Origin: Uliginosibacterium sp.
GTDB lineage: Bacteria; Pseudomonadota; Gammaproteobacteria; Burkholderiales; Rhodocyclaceae
DNA: 64,000 bases
NCBI GenBank assembly: GCA_016718265.1
Contig: JADKDZ010000001.1
Location: forward strand, 372,001 to 436,000
Direction: 5' to 3'
Below, one piece after another: positions 14,247 to 23,966 of this stretch. Under the pieces are notes generated by a model. That model made no database searches and was not told where the DNA came from. It saw only the letters and a list, made by a program, of their open reading frames with translations. The position numbers were made by a program, and so were the translations under genes. Each line of letters begins with the position of its first letter. Position 1 is the first letter of the stretch.

Positions 14247-17200
14247 GACTGAGCCTCCGGCGCACCACTTTGTACAGCGGGCTGCCTGGACTTGAACACG
14301 CTGCGGATCACCACAAAAAAGACCGGCACCAGGAAGATACCCAGTACGGTTGCTGAAATCATGCCACCAAGCACGCCGGTACCAATCGCATTCTGGCCCC
14401 CCGAGCCTGCCCCACGCGCAATCGCCAGCGGCAGCACACCGAGCCCGAAGGCCAGGGAGGTCATCAGAATCGGGCGCAAGCGCATGCGCACGGCCTGCAT
14501 CGTGGCAGAGACCACGTCCTGTCCTTGCTCTTGCAGCTGCTTGGCAAACTCAACAATCAGGATGGCATTCTTGCAGGCCAGACCGATCGTCGTGAGCAAA
14601 CCGACCTGAAAGAACACGTCGTTCGACATGCCAAGACTGGTGGCGGCGAGCAAGGCGCCGATCACCCCCAGCGGCACCACCAGAATCACCGAGAACGGCA
14701 CCGACCAGCTTTCGTACAGCGCCGCCAGGCTCAGGAAGACCACCAGCAAGGAAATGGCATACAAAGCGGGCGCCTGTGAGCCGGCCTGCCGCTCCTCAAA
14801 GGAAATGCCGCTCCACTCGAACCCGATTCCCTCCGGCAGCGAGGCGGCTATCTGTTCAACGGCGGCCATGGCATCGCCCGTGCTGCGACCAGGCGCGGGC
14901 TGGCCGACGATATTGACCGACGAGTTGCCATTGAAGCGCTCCAGACGCGGAGACCCATAGGTCCAGTGGGCGGCACCAAACGCCGAGAACGGCACCATCT
15001 GGCCTTTGTTGTTGCGAACATGCCACTTGTTCAGATCCTCCGGCACCATGCGGCCGGCAGCGTCGCCCTGAACGAAGACCCGCTTGACGCGACCCTTGTC
15101 AACAAAGTCATTGACATAGGCGCTCCCCCAGGCCGTTGCCAGCGTATCGTTGATATCCGCCAGGCTCAGCCCCATAGCCGTGGCGCGGGTGGAATCGATG
15201 TCAATCTGGTACTGCGGTGTGTCATCCTGACCATTCGGCCGTACCGCCATCAGATTCGGATTCTGCATCGCCATGCCAAGAAACTGGTTTCGGGCCGCAA
15301 TCAGCGTCTCATGTCCAACGCCTGAACGGTCTTGCAACTGCACATCAAACCCGCTGGCATTACCCAGCTCCGCCACGGCAGGCGGCGCAAACGCGAAGAC
15401 CATCGCATCACGGATCTGCGAAAACGCCCCCATGGCACGCCCGGTGACAGCCTTGACGTGCTGGTCCGGACGCGTGCGTTGCTTCCAGTCCTTGAGGCGA
15501 ACAAACGCAATCCCGGTATTCTGACCACTGCCTGCAAAGCTGAATCCGGCCGCCGCAAAAATAGCCTCGACCGAGTCTTTCTCGTTCTCAAGGAAGTGCT
15601 TTTCGACTTTCTTGACCACCTCCAGGGTTCGCTCCTGTGTGGCGCCGGCCGGCAACTGGATCATTGCAAACAGCACGCCCTGGTCTTCGTCAGGCAGAAA
15701 GGCCGTCGGCAGGCGCGTGAACAGGAAGCCCATGCCGATCACAATGAGCACGTACACCAGCATGTAGCGCGCCCGCTTGCCGAGCATATGGCCGACGGCA
15801 CGGGTGTACTTCAGCACACTGGCATCGAATACACGATTGAAGCCGCGGAAGAACCAGTTCTCCGAAAAATGCTCGCCCTTGTGAATGGGTTTGAGCAAAG
15901 TGGCGCACAGTGCAGGTGTCAGCACGAGCGCGACGACGACGGAGAGCACCATTGCCGAGACGATGGTGATCGAGAACTGACGATAGATCACGCCGGTCGA
16001 ACCACCAAAGAACGCCATCGGCACGAATACAGCCGAGAGCACCAGCGCGATACCGATCAGCGCGCCAGTAATCTGCCCCATTGATTTCTTGGTCGCTTCA
16101 TAGGGAGACAAGCCCTCCTCGCTCATCACCCGCTCGACATTCTCGACCACGACGATGGCGTCATCCACGAGCAAGCCGATCGCCAGCACCATGCCAAACA
16201 TCGTCAGGGTGTTGATCGAGTAGCCGAAGGCGGAGAGCACCGCGAAAGTGCCAAGCAGCACGACGGGAACAGCAATCGTCGGGATCAGGGTTGCACGGAA
16301 ATTCTGCAGGAACAGCCACATCACGAGAAATACCAGGATGACGGCTTCAATCAGGGTCTTGACCACCTCTTCGATGGACAACTGCACGAACGGAGTCGTG
16401 TCGTAAGGCACCACGTAGTTCATGCCTTTCGGGAAGAACTTTGACATCTCGGCGATCTTCGCCTTCACCGCCGTGGCCGTCGTGAGCGCATTGGCATTGG
16501 CGGCCAGGCGCACCGCGATCCCCGCAGAGGGCTGTCCCTTGAAGCGGGCCACGACACCGTAGTTCTCGCTACCCAGTTCGATCCGGGCGACATCGCGCAA
16601 GCGCACACTGGCCCCATCCATACCCGTCTTCAGCAGAATCTGGCCGAACTGTGCGGGCGTTTGCAGACGGCTCTGCACATTGATCGTTGCGTTGAGTTGC
16701 TGCCCCTTGAGCGCCGGCGTACCGCCGAGCTGCCCGGCCGAGACCTGAACGTTCTGTGCCGAGATGGCATTCTTCACATCTCCCGGGGTCAGCTTGTAAC
16801 TGTTGAGTTTGGCTGGATCGAGCCAGATCCGCATTGCATACTGCGACCCGAACATCTGCACTTCACCCACGCCTTCGACGCGACTGATCGGGTCGATGAC
16901 GTTCGCCGCCACATAGTCGGTCAAGTCGGTCTGCTGCAGGCTGCCGTCTTCAGATACAAAACCCAGGACGAGCAGAAAATTGCGCGCACTCTTGGCAACC
17001 GTGACGCCCTGACGCTGCACTTCCTGCGGCAAGGCTGACAGTGCAGACTGCAGCTTGTTTTGAACCTGCACCTGGGCGATATCCGGATTGGTGCCGGACT
17101 TGAAGGTCAGCGTGACCGTCACGCTGCCCGACGAATCACTGGCCGACGCCATGTAAAGGAGGCCATCAAGCCCCTTCATCTTTTGCTCGATGATCTGGGT

Positions 17201-17383
17201 CACCGAGTCTTCAAGGGTCTTGGCCGAGGCACCTGGGTAGGTCGCGGAAATCGAAATCGTGGGCGGCGCGATCGCCGGATACTGGGCGACAGGCAACTTC
17301 TCGATAGAAAGCGCCCCCGCCAGCATGATGACGATTGCAATCACCCACGCAAAGATGGGGCGGTCAATAAAGAATCTGGACAT
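14243..17383 (-). CDS. HAE1-family RND multidrug efflux transporter (AcrB/MexB-like)
   Basis: A 1046-residue inner-membrane proton/drug antiporter. The start MSRFFIDRPIFAWVIAIVIM at 17383 is the standard one for the family; the frame is open further upstream but that part belongs to the preceding gene. The proton-relay aspartates are in GLLVDDAIVVVENVERVM, and the transporter ends with the late helices around LIVEFAKQLQEQG and GTGVLGGMISATVLGIFLVPVFF. It lies 4 bases after the adaptor gene and overlaps the outer-membrane factor. Substrates are probably amphiphilic drugs or solvents by family. Confidence 0.95.
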   Translation of the reverse strand: MSRFFIDRPIFAWVIAIVIMLAGALSIEKLPVAQYPAIAPPTISISATYPGASAKTLEDSVTQIIEQKMKGLDGLLYMASASDSSGSVTVTLTFKSGTNPDIAQVQVQNKLQSALSALPQEVQRQGVTVAKSARNFLLVLGFVSEDGSLQQTDLTDYVAANVIDPISRVEGVGEVQMFGSQYAMRIWLDPAKLNSYKLTPGDVKNAISAQNVQVSAGQLGGTPALKGQQLNATINVQSRLQTPAQFGQILLKTGMDGASVRLRDVARIELGSENYGVVARFKGQPSAGIAVRLAANANALTTATAVKAKIAEMSKFFPKGMNYVVPYDTTPFVQLSIEEVVKTLIEAVILVFLVMWLFLQNFRATLIPTIAVPVVLLGTFAVLSAFGYSINTLTMFGMVLAIGLLVDDAIVVVENVERVMSEEGLSPYEATKKSMGQITGALIGIALVLSAVFVPMAFFGGSTGVIYRQFSITIVSAMVLSVVVALVLTPALCATLLKPIHKGEHFSENWFFRGFNRVFDASVLKYTRAVGHMLGKRARYMLVYVLIVIGMGFLFTRLPTAFLPDEDQGVLFAMIQLPAGATQERTLEVVKKVEKHFLENEKDSVEAIFAAAGFSFAGSGQNTGIAFVRLKDWKQRTRPDQHVKAVTGRAMGAFSQIRDAMVFAFAPPAVAELGNASGFDVQLQDRSGVGHETLIAARNQFLGMAMQNPNLMAVRPNGQDDTPQYQIDIDSTRATAMGLSLADINDTLATAWGSAYVNDFVDKGRVKRVFVQGDAAGRMVPEDLNKWHVRNNKGQMVPFSAFGAAHWTYGSPRLERFNGNSSVNIVGQPAPGRSTGDAMAAVEQIAASLPEGIGFEWSGISFEERQAGSQAPALYAISLLVVFLSLAALYESWSVPFSVILVVPLGVIGALLAATSLGMSNDVFFQVGLLTTIGLACKNAILIVEFAKQLQEQGQDVVSATMQAVRMRLRPILMTSLAFGLGVLPLAIARGAGSGGQNAIGTGVLGGMISATVLGIFLVPVFFVVIRSVFKSRQPAVQSGAPEAQS

Positions 17384-17387
17384 GGCC

Positions 17388-18590
17388 TCAGCCCTTTCCG
17401 TGTGCGGGCTTTGACGCGCCCGCAGCGGGTGGCGTAGATACGCTTCCTGCAGGAACAGGCTTGATGGTGACGCCCGGGCGCAGCTTCTGCAGGCCCTCGA
17501 CAATGATCTGCTCGCCGACTTTCAGGCCGCTGGTCACGAGCCACTTGTCACCGATGGTTTGCTCGACCCGGATAACGCGCGCTTCGAATTTCCCTTCTGC
17601 ACCGACCACCATGACTGTCGCATCGCCACGCGTATTGCGGGATACGGCTTGCTGCGGCACGACAATGCTGTCTTCACGCTCTCCGGTCTGAAGCTGCGCC
17701 CGCACAAACATGCCCGGTAGCAAATCTCGCTTGGGGTTCGGAAACACTGCGCGTAGCGTGACGCTGCCACTGCCCGCGTCGACCGACACATCGGTAAAGG
17801 CCAGCTTGCCCTCCAGCGGGTAGGGTGTTCCATCTTCGAGCAACAAATTGACCTTCGCCTGATTCGCGCCGGCACGCTGGATCGCGCCACTCGCCAGATC
17901 GCGTTTGAGACGCAGCAAATCGGTATTGGATTGCGTGACGTCCACATAGATCGGATCAAGCTGCTGCACTGTCGCAAGGGCGCTCGCCTGATTTGCGGTC
18001 ACCAGTGCCCCTTGGGTCACGGTAGACTTGCCGATCACGCCGGAGATGGGCGCCATCACTCGGGTATAGCCCAGATTGATGCGCGCAATCTCGATCGCCG
18101 CCTTGTCGGCGGCTACGCTTGCCTCGGCCTGCTTGAACACGGCTTGCGCATCATCGTAGTCCTGCTGGCTGACGGCTTTCTCGACGAGCAACTCCTTGTA
18201 ACGCTCAGCCTTCAGACGAACTGTCTGCAGATTGGCCTCGGACCGGGCCAATGCGGCTTTGGTACTTTCCAGGCTTGCCTGATAGCTGGCGGCGTCGATC
18301 TGGTACAACGGGGCGCCGGCGCGCACCTCGCCCCCTTCAACAAAGTGGCGCTGCTGGATGATCCCGGTCACCTGCGGACGAATCTCGGCGACGGCGTAGG
18401 GCGAGGTTCTTCCCGACAGCACGGTGTTCAATGCCACGGTCTGCGCCTGCACTGTCAGCACCCCCACCTCGGCAGGCGGCATCTTGTTTCCGCCCGGACC
18501 CGCGCCCATCTGGGGCGGCTTGCCGCATGAGGTTAACAAAACGAGCAGCACAAGCGCCGCGCGACCGGTAAGGGGTCTGAAAGTCAGCAT
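17388..18590 (-). CDS. RND efflux periplasmic adaptor (membrane fusion protein, AcrA/MexA-like)
   Basis: A 400-residue lipoprotein (LLTSCGKPP lipobox) with the AcrA layout: barrel-sandwich half motif EIRPQVTGIIQQRHFVEGGEV, an alpha-helical hairpin (YKELLVEKAVSQQDYDDAQA), the second lipoyl half (APISGVIGKSTVTQGALV) and the beta-barrel domain. It couples the RND transporter to the outer-membrane factor. It is the first gene of the efflux operon, read away from the TetR gene, and the palindromic operator lies about 80 bases upstream of its start. Confidence 0.94.
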   Translation of the reverse strand: MLTFRPLTGRAALVLLVLLTSCGKPPQMGAGPGGNKMPPAEVGVLTVQAQTVALNTVLSGRTSPYAVAEIRPQVTGIIQQRHFVEGGEVRAGAPLYQIDAASYQASLESTKAALARSEANLQTVRLKAERYKELLVEKAVSQQDYDDAQAVFKQAEASVAADKAAIEIARINLGYTRVMAPISGVIGKSTVTQGALVTANQASALATVQQLDPIYVDVTQSNTDLLRLKRDLASGAIQRAGANQAKVNLLLEDGTPYPLEGKLAFTDVSVDAGSGSVTLRAVFPNPKRDLLPGMFVRAQLQTGEREDSIVVPQQAVSRNTRGDATVMVVGAEGKFEARVIRVEQTIGDKWLVTSGLKVGEQIIVEGLQKLRPGVTIKPVPAGSVSTPPAAGASKPAHGKG

Positions 18591-18666
18591 GGGGAAAGCG
18601 CCTCAACACATTGTTTTCTGGAAGCCGACACGCAAGAAACGTGTCAGCCGCGGCGATCGCGAAAAT

Positions 18667-18686
18667 TAGAATGAACGTTCATTCTA
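18667..18686. promoter_or_regulatory. Perfect palindromic operator between efflux operon and TetR gene
   Basis: TAGAATGAACGTTCATTCTA is a perfect 20-bp palindrome in the divergent intergenic region, flanked by outer CGAAAA/TTTTCG inverted arms (about 18660 and 18693). This form and place are typical for the operator of an AcrR/TtgR-type TetR repressor acting on the efflux promoter, and possibly on its own. The binding is inferred, not shown. Confidence 0.75.
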
Positions 18687-18797
18687 TCGGCGATTTTCGA
18701 TTAGAATCAAGACAAATCCTGCTCTGCGACAAAATTTAGGTCGCGCAGCCACGCTCTGACAAGCAGCATAAACTGAACCCGATAGTTCTCTGAGCCT

Positions 18798-19400
18798 ATG
18801 ACCCCTCCCGAAGAACCCGCCAAGAAGGCCTGCCTGGATCGCCGCAACCAGGTTCTCGATGCCGCGTCAGAGTGTTTCTGCGCGCTGGGCTTCCATGGTG
18901 CGAGCATTGCGACCATATCGAAGAGTGCGGGCATGAGCGCCGGACATATCTACCACTACTTCGAGAACAAGGAAGCCATCATCGCCGCCATCGTCGAGCG
19001 CGATCTCAATGAAGTCCTGGGGATATTCGAGCAGGTCAGCAATGCCGAGGATGTGCTGCAGGCCTTTCTGAACCGGACCTCACAGGGAATTGACGCAAAA
19101 CTTGATCGCAAGGCTTCCGCCTTGAAAATCGAAGTCTTTGCCGAAGCGGGACGCAACGCCAAGGTTGAAGAAACCTTGCTGAGGGTCGATCGCCTCGTGT
19201 CAGCCAAGATACTGGAAATCATCCAGTCGGCGCGTCGCGATTTGCCGCCACTGAGTGAAGCGGAGCTTCGAGCACGCGGCGAAGTGCTCGGCGCGCTGTT
19301 CCACGGGCTCATGCTGAGAAGCTTGTGCAACCGGAATATCGATCGGCGGGCGCTGCTAAGCGTACTGGAACCGACCATCCGGGCACTTATGGTGGCCTAG
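18798..19400 (+). CDS. TetR/AcrR-family transcriptional regulator
   Basis: A 200-residue TetR protein with the N-terminal helix-turn-helix AASECFCALGFHGASIATISKSAGMSAGHIYHYFENKEAI and a helical ligand-binding C-terminal domain. It is transcribed away from the RND efflux operon and is the likely repressor of that operon, released by pump substrates. A perfect palindrome in the shared promoter region is the probable binding site. The exact inducer cannot be read from sequence. Confidence 0.9.
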   Translation: MTPPEEPAKKACLDRRNQVLDAASECFCALGFHGASIATISKSAGMSAGHIYHYFENKEAIIAAIVERDLNEVLGIFEQVSNAEDVLQAFLNRTSQGIDAKLDRKASALKIEVFAEAGRNAKVEETLLRVDRLVSAKILEIIQSARRDLPPLSEAELRARGEVLGALFHGLMLRSLCNRNIDRRALLSVLEPTIRALMVA

Positions 19401-19648
19401 CACCCCCAATCGGCACTTCACACGCAGCTTGCGCCCCGTGTGTGTGCATGTCGCCGGTGCGCCTGATTTGCAACAAAGCCATTCATGACGGACCCGCATA
19501 AAGTCGGTGGCGTGGATACGCGCTACACTCGTGGGTGCCCGTGCCTGAGGCATGGTCTCGGTTCAAGGTGGTACGGTTTTCGCGTGAGTGCCCTGCACGA
19601 CCCGAGGTTCGGGTCGACCTGAACGGTCTTTTTCATCAAGGAGTTTTT

Positions 19649-20554
19649 ATGTACCAACCCCGCATCCTGCTGGCACTCCTGCTCGGCCTTGCCTGCCAGG
19701 TCGGCTTTGCCCAGCAAATCGACGGCACCCTGAAGAAGGTCAAGGAAACCGGTGTGATCACCCTCGGCATCCGCGAATCCTCTTTCCCGCTTTCCTATCT
19801 CGACGCAGAGCAGAAACCCGTCGGCTACCACATTGATATCTGCAACAGGATTGCGGATGCCGTCAAGGCCAAGCTGGCCTTGGGCAAGCTGGAAGTCAAA
19901 CACCAGGCGGTGACGTCGCAGAACCGCATCCCGCTGGTGGTTAACGGCACCGTGGATCTGGAATGTGGCTCGACCACCAACAATGCTGATCGCCAAAAAC
20001 AGGTTGCTTTTGCCCCCACCACCTTCGTGACCAACGTCCGCATGGCCGTCAAGAAGGCGTCGGGCATCAAGGATCTGGATAACCTGGGTGGCAAGCCGGT
20101 CGCCACGACCACCGGTACCACCAGCGTGCAGCTGATGCGCAGCCACGAGAAAGGCAAGAACATCGACTTCAAGGAGGTGTATGGCAAGGATCACGCCGAC
20201 TCCTTCCTGATGCTGGAGACCGATCGGGCCGTCGCCTTCGTGATGGACGACAACTTGCTCGCCGGCCTGATCGCGAGCGCCAAGGCGCCAAACGACTACG
20301 CGATTGTCGGTACGGCGCTGTCGGTTGAGCCGATTGCCATCATGCTGCGCAAGGACGACCCTCAGTTCAAGGCGCTCGTCGATGACACCGTCAAGACGCT
20401 GGCAAAGAGCGGCGAGCTGAACAAGCTCTATACCAAGTGGTTCCTGCTGCCCATCCCGCCGAAGGGCGTGAACATGAACTTCCAGATGAGCGAGCCACTG
20501 AAGGCCTTGATGGCAAGCCCGAACGACAACCCGGCTGAGACCTACAAGAAGTAA
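19649..20554 (+). CDS. gltI: Glutamate/aspartate ABC transporter substrate-binding protein
   Basis: A 301-residue periplasmic amino-acid-binding protein with signal peptide MYQPRILLALLLGLACQVGF ending at FAQ. Family motifs include GVITLGIRESSFPLSYLD, GYHIDICNRIADAVK, VDLECGSTTNNADRQKQVAFA and MNFQMSEPLKALMASPND, all typical of GltI/AatJ. I chose the ATG at 19649 because AAGGAG sits 5 bases before it and a signal peptide follows; the frame is open upstream but lacks such features. It is the first gene of the gltIJKL-asparaginase operon. Confidence 0.93.
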   Translation: MYQPRILLALLLGLACQVGFAQQIDGTLKKVKETGVITLGIRESSFPLSYLDAEQKPVGYHIDICNRIADAVKAKLALGKLEVKHQAVTSQNRIPLVVNGTVDLECGSTTNNADRQKQVAFAPTTFVTNVRMAVKKASGIKDLDNLGGKPVATTTGTTSVQLMRSHEKGKNIDFKEVYGKDHADSFLMLETDRAVAFVMDDNLLAGLIASAKAPNDYAIVGTALSVEPIAIMLRKDDPQFKALVDDTVKTLAKSGELNKLYTKWFLLPIPPKGVNMNFQMSEPLKALMASPNDNPAETYKK

Positions 20555-20599
20555 TTCCTGCAGGGCGCCGGCTACCCTGACCGGCGTCACCGAACTCCC

Positions 20600-20620
20600 G
20601 GGCCCACGACGTGTGGGCCC
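20600..20620 (+). promoter_or_regulatory. Intercistronic hairpin between gltI and gltJ
   Basis: A perfect 8-bp GC stem (GGGCCCAC / GTGGGCCC) with a 5-base loop sits in the only sizeable gap of the operon. No T-run follows. Such hairpins between the binding-protein gene and the permease genes usually protect the upstream mRNA or reduce downstream expression, giving more binding protein than permease. Confidence 0.5.
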
Positions 20621-20637
20621 CTTAGCCCGACACGCCT

Positions 20638-21375
20638 ATGAACTACCATTGGAACTGGAGCATCTTTTTCCAGACCGTCCCCTCCGGCGACGAGACCTAT
20701 CTGGCCTGGATCATCCACGGCCTGGGCTGGACGGTTGCGATCTCTTTGTCAGCCTGGGTGATCGCGCTGGTCCTGGGTAGCCTGATCGGCACCTTGCGTA
20801 CGGCACCGAACCGAAAACTCGCTCTACTGGGGCATGCCTGGGTCGAGTTCTTCCGCAATGTCCCCATCCTGCTGCAGTTGTTCCTGTGGTTTTTTGTCGT
20901 GCCTGAACTATTGCCGCGTGATCTGTCGCTGTGGGTCAAGCAGGAGATGCCCGCCAAAGAGTTCATCACGGCGGTCATAGCACTGGGACTGTTCACCTCG
21001 GCGCGGGTTGCGGAGCAGGTTCGTGCCGGCATCCAGAGCCTGCCGCGCGGCCAGATGAACGCGGGGCTCGCCATCGGCTTCACCGTGCCGCAGACCTATC
21101 GCTACGTACTGCTCCCCATGGCATTCCGCATCATCATCCCGCCACTGACGTCCGAGTTCATGAATGCCTTCAAGAACTCCGGCGTTGCCTATGCGGTCGG
21201 CGTCTGGGAGCTTATCTTCGTCTCACGTCAGATGACCGAAGAAACCGGCGGGCAGGTGATCGAGAGCCTGATCGTACCCACGGTGCTGTACATCCTGTGT
21301 GCCTACGGGGCCAATCGATTGATGCACGTGATCGAGAAGCGCGCCCACGTTCCCGGCTTCATTGTCGCGAAGTAG
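20638..21375 (+). CDS. gltJ: Glutamate/aspartate ABC transporter permease GltJ
   Basis: An inner-membrane amino acid permease of 245 residues in the HisM/GltJ family. The EAA loop region (RAGIQSLPRGQMNAGLAIGF) and FFRNVPILLQLFLWFFVVPELLP are typical. It pairs with GltK to form the channel for aspartate/glutamate uptake. It follows gltI after a hairpin-containing gap and lies 9 bases before gltK. Confidence 0.93.
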   Translation: MNYHWNWSIFFQTVPSGDETYLAWIIHGLGWTVAISLSAWVIALVLGSLIGTLRTAPNRKLALLGHAWVEFFRNVPILLQLFLWFFVVPELLPRDLSLWVKQEMPAKEFITAVIALGLFTSARVAEQVRAGIQSLPRGQMNAGLAIGFTVPQTYRYVLLPMAFRIIIPPLTSEFMNAFKNSGVAYAVGVWELIFVSRQMTEETGGQVIESLIVPTVLYILCAYGANRLMHVIEKRAHVPGFIVAK

Positions 21376-21384
21376 GGAGAAGCC

Positions 21385-22050
21385 ATGTTAAGCACGCTCG
21401 ATTTCTCGATCATTCCGCTCAGTCTGCCCTTCATCCTCAAAGGCTTGCTCTATAGCATCGAACTCACGCTCATCTCCATGACGGGCGGCATCGTTATCGG
21501 CACACTGCTGGCGCTCGCACGACTGTCGGGTGGGCCTGTCCTGGCCGGTGCGGCCAAGATCTATGTCGATCTGATGCGCTCCATCCCGCTGCTACTGATG
21601 ATCCTGTGGTTCTTTTTCCTGATCCCCTTGCTCACGGGCTTCCGAATGGGGCAGGAGAACTCGGCAATCATCACGTTTACGATATTTCAGGCGGCGTTCT
21701 ACAGCGAGATCATGCGCGCCGGCATCCAGAGCATTCCGAAAGGGCAGGTTTTCGCTGGCTACGCGATTGGTATGACGTATTGGCAAACCATGGCAAATGT
21801 CGTTTTGCCACAAGCCTTCCGCAACATGCTGCCGGTTTTACTGACTCAGACATTCATCCTGTTTCAGGACACCTCGCTCGTATATGCCATCGGTGCAACG
21901 GACCTCCTCAAGGCTGCCGAGAATGCCGGCAAGAACTACAACCGTCCGGTGGAGATGTACCTGTTCTCTGCGCTCATCTACTTCAGCATCTGCTTCTCCT
22001 TGTCCATGCTCGTCAGACACGTCCAGAAGCGCGTCGCCATCCAAAGATAA
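21385..22050 (+). CDS. gltK: Glutamate/aspartate ABC transporter permease GltK
   Basis: The second membrane subunit (221 aa), HisM family, with the EAA loop RAGIQSIPKGQVFAGYAIGMT and the VDLMRSIPLLLMILWFFFLIPLL helix. It forms a heterodimer with GltJ. A GGGAGAAGCC ribosome binding site precedes the ATG. It is 9 bases upstream of gltL. Confidence 0.93.
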   Translation: MLSTLDFSIIPLSLPFILKGLLYSIELTLISMTGGIVIGTLLALARLSGGPVLAGAAKIYVDLMRSIPLLLMILWFFFLIPLLTGFRMGQENSAIITFTIFQAAFYSEIMRAGIQSIPKGQVFAGYAIGMTYWQTMANVVLPQAFRNMLPVLLTQTFILFQDTSLVYAIGATDLLKAAENAGKNYNRPVEMYLFSALIYFSICFSLSMLVRHVQKRVAIQR

Positions 22051-22059
22051 GTCAAGACC

Positions 22060-22788
22060 ATGATCCAGATAAAGAATGTCTCAAAGTGGTACGGTCAGTT
22101 TCAAGTCCTCACGGATTGCACGACACACATCGACAAGGGTGAAGTCGTTGTGGTGTGCGGCCCCTCAGGTTCGGGCAAGTCGACCCTGATCAAGTGCGTC
22201 AATGGTCTGGAACCGATTCAGCAGGGTGAAATCATCGTCAACGCGGTCAAGGTCAATGACCCGGCGACGGATCTTCCCAAGCTGCGCTCGCATGTCGGCA
22301 TGGTGTTCCAGCACTTCGAACTCTTCCCGCACATGAGCATCATTCAGAATCTGTGCATCGGCCAGGTCAAGGTGTTAGGGCGCTCGCAGGACGAGGCCCA
22401 TGAACGCGGCATGAAGCTGCTCGACCGGGTCGGCATCAAGCTGCATGCCAACAAGTACCCCGGTGAGCTCTCCGGTGGGCAGCAACAGCGCGTCGCGATT
22501 GCACGCGCCCTGTCGATGGACCCGATTTGCATGCTGTTCGACGAACCCACCTCGGCGCTCGACCCGGAAATGATCAATGAAGTCCTGGACGTGATGGTCG
22601 AACTGGCGCAAGAAGGTATGACCATGATGGTCGTCACCCATGAGATGGGCTTCGCGAGAAAAGTCGCGCACCGCGTCATTTTCATGGACCATGGCCAGAT
22701 CGTGGAAGACGCGAGCAAGGACGATTTCTTCAACAAACCCCACTCTGATCGCGCCCAGCTCTTCCTCTCCAAGATTCTTAACCACTAA
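22060..22788 (+). CDS. gltL: Glutamate/aspartate ABC transporter ATP-binding protein
   Basis: A 242-residue ABC ATPase of the polar amino acid family: Walker A GPSGSGKST, signature LSGGQQQRVAIA, Walker B CMLFDEPTSALDPEM, H-loop VTHEMGFARKVA. It energises uptake through GltJK. It is followed after 17 bases by an asparaginase gene, so the operon couples aspartate/asparagine-type substrates to deamidation. Confidence 0.95.
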   Translation: MIQIKNVSKWYGQFQVLTDCTTHIDKGEVVVVCGPSGSGKSTLIKCVNGLEPIQQGEIIVNAVKVNDPATDLPKLRSHVGMVFQHFELFPHMSIIQNLCIGQVKVLGRSQDEAHERGMKLLDRVGIKLHANKYPGELSGGQQQRVAIARALSMDPICMLFDEPTSALDPEMINEVLDVMVELAQEGMTMMVVTHEMGFARKVAHRVIFMDHGQIVEDASKDDFFNKPHSDRAQLFLSKILNH

Positions 22789-22805
22789 AGCCCGGCGCCG
22801 CCGAC

Positions 22806-23774
22806 ATGCCTTGCCTCGCCCTCCTGACGACCGGCGGCACGATTGCCGGCACGGGTGCGATCAACCGTTACACGGCCGCCCAACTGGGTGCGCAAGACCT
22901 GCTGGCAGCCGTGCCCGGTCTGGGCGCGCTTGCGGACCTGCGTATCGAGGAGATCTTTGCGCTGGACAGCCGGGATCTCACACCGGCGCACTGGCTGCAG
23001 CTTGCAGCCCGGGTAAGGGCCTTGATCGATGACCCAGCGATTGACGGGATTGTCATCACGCACGGCACCGACTCTCTGGAGGAGACTGCGTTCGCCCTGC
23101 ACCTCCTGCTCCCGACTCACAAGCCGGTCGTGCTGACTGCGGCCATGCGACCATCGACCAGCCTGTCCGCCGATGGCCCGCTGAATCTTCTTCAAGCCGC
23201 CCAGGTGGCGGTGGCACCCGAAAGTGCGGGACGGGGCGTGCTGGTGGTGGCAAATGACCAGATCATTTCGGCCCGCTTTGTCGCCAAAACCCACACCCAT
23301 GCACCCGACGCGCTGAGTGCACCCGGCGCGGGACCCGAGGGGAGAGTCTATGGCGACGCCCTCCGCTACCTGCGTACCCCCAGCGCCCCACGCGCAGCCC
23401 TCTTCGACCTGCGGGACAAACTCAGTCTGCCCCAGGTCGACGTCGTCCTCGCGTACGCCGGTGCAAGCGATGCGCCGCTCAGGCAAGCGCTTGTATCCAA
23501 GGCAGGGGGTATCGTGCTGGCCTTGGCCGGACACGGCAGTCTGCCGCACGCCTGGCGTCAAGTACTTGCCGAGCTGCGTGCACTAGGCGTGATCGTCGTC
23601 CGGGCATCGCGTATCGGCAGTGGCGTCATGCAGCAGTGCAACGAAGACGACGATGCCTTGGGGCTGATCGCTGCAGAGGGGCTGAATGCCTTGCAGGCGA
23701 GAATCCTGCTGATGTTCGGCCTGGCGACCCGTACCCCGCTCCCCGCCCTCCGCACATTGTTCTCCGGCCTCTGA
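22806..23774 (+). CDS. L-asparaginase
   Basis: A 322-residue asparaginase/glutaminase-family enzyme hydrolysing asparagine (and perhaps glutamine) to the acid and ammonia. The nucleophile Thr12 is in TTGGTIAGTG, the second active-site pair in THGTDSLEETAF (Thr88, Asp89), and the AAMRPSTSLSADGP region follows. There is no signal peptide, so it is cytoplasmic. Placement at the end of gltIJKL suggests that imported amino acids or amides feed aspartate catabolism; some such operons carry a glutaminase-asparaginase instead. Confidence 0.9.
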   Translation: MPCLALLTTGGTIAGTGAINRYTAAQLGAQDLLAAVPGLGALADLRIEEIFALDSRDLTPAHWLQLAARVRALIDDPAIDGIVITHGTDSLEETAFALHLLLPTHKPVVLTAAMRPSTSLSADGPLNLLQAAQVAVAPESAGRGVLVVANDQIISARFVAKTHTHAPDALSAPGAGPEGRVYGDALRYLRTPSAPRAALFDLRDKLSLPQVDVVLAYAGASDAPLRQALVSKAGGIVLALAGHGSLPHAWRQVLAELRALGVIVVRASRIGSGVMQQCNEDDDALGLIAAEGLNALQARILLMFGLATRTPLPALRTLFSGL

Positions 23775-23966
23775 GGCGCGCTCGATATACCCCTCTTAGA
23801 GCAGGGGTCGCGTCGACACAAATTAACCGCCTACGCCGATCAACCTTTTCCAGACTCATCCGTTAAGCGTCTCATGGGCGGCTTGCATACCCTGCGAGAG
23901 GGCCTACACGTGCGCAGACCCACAAGGTTTGTGCTGGTACAGACCACCACGCAGAGGGTGACCATC

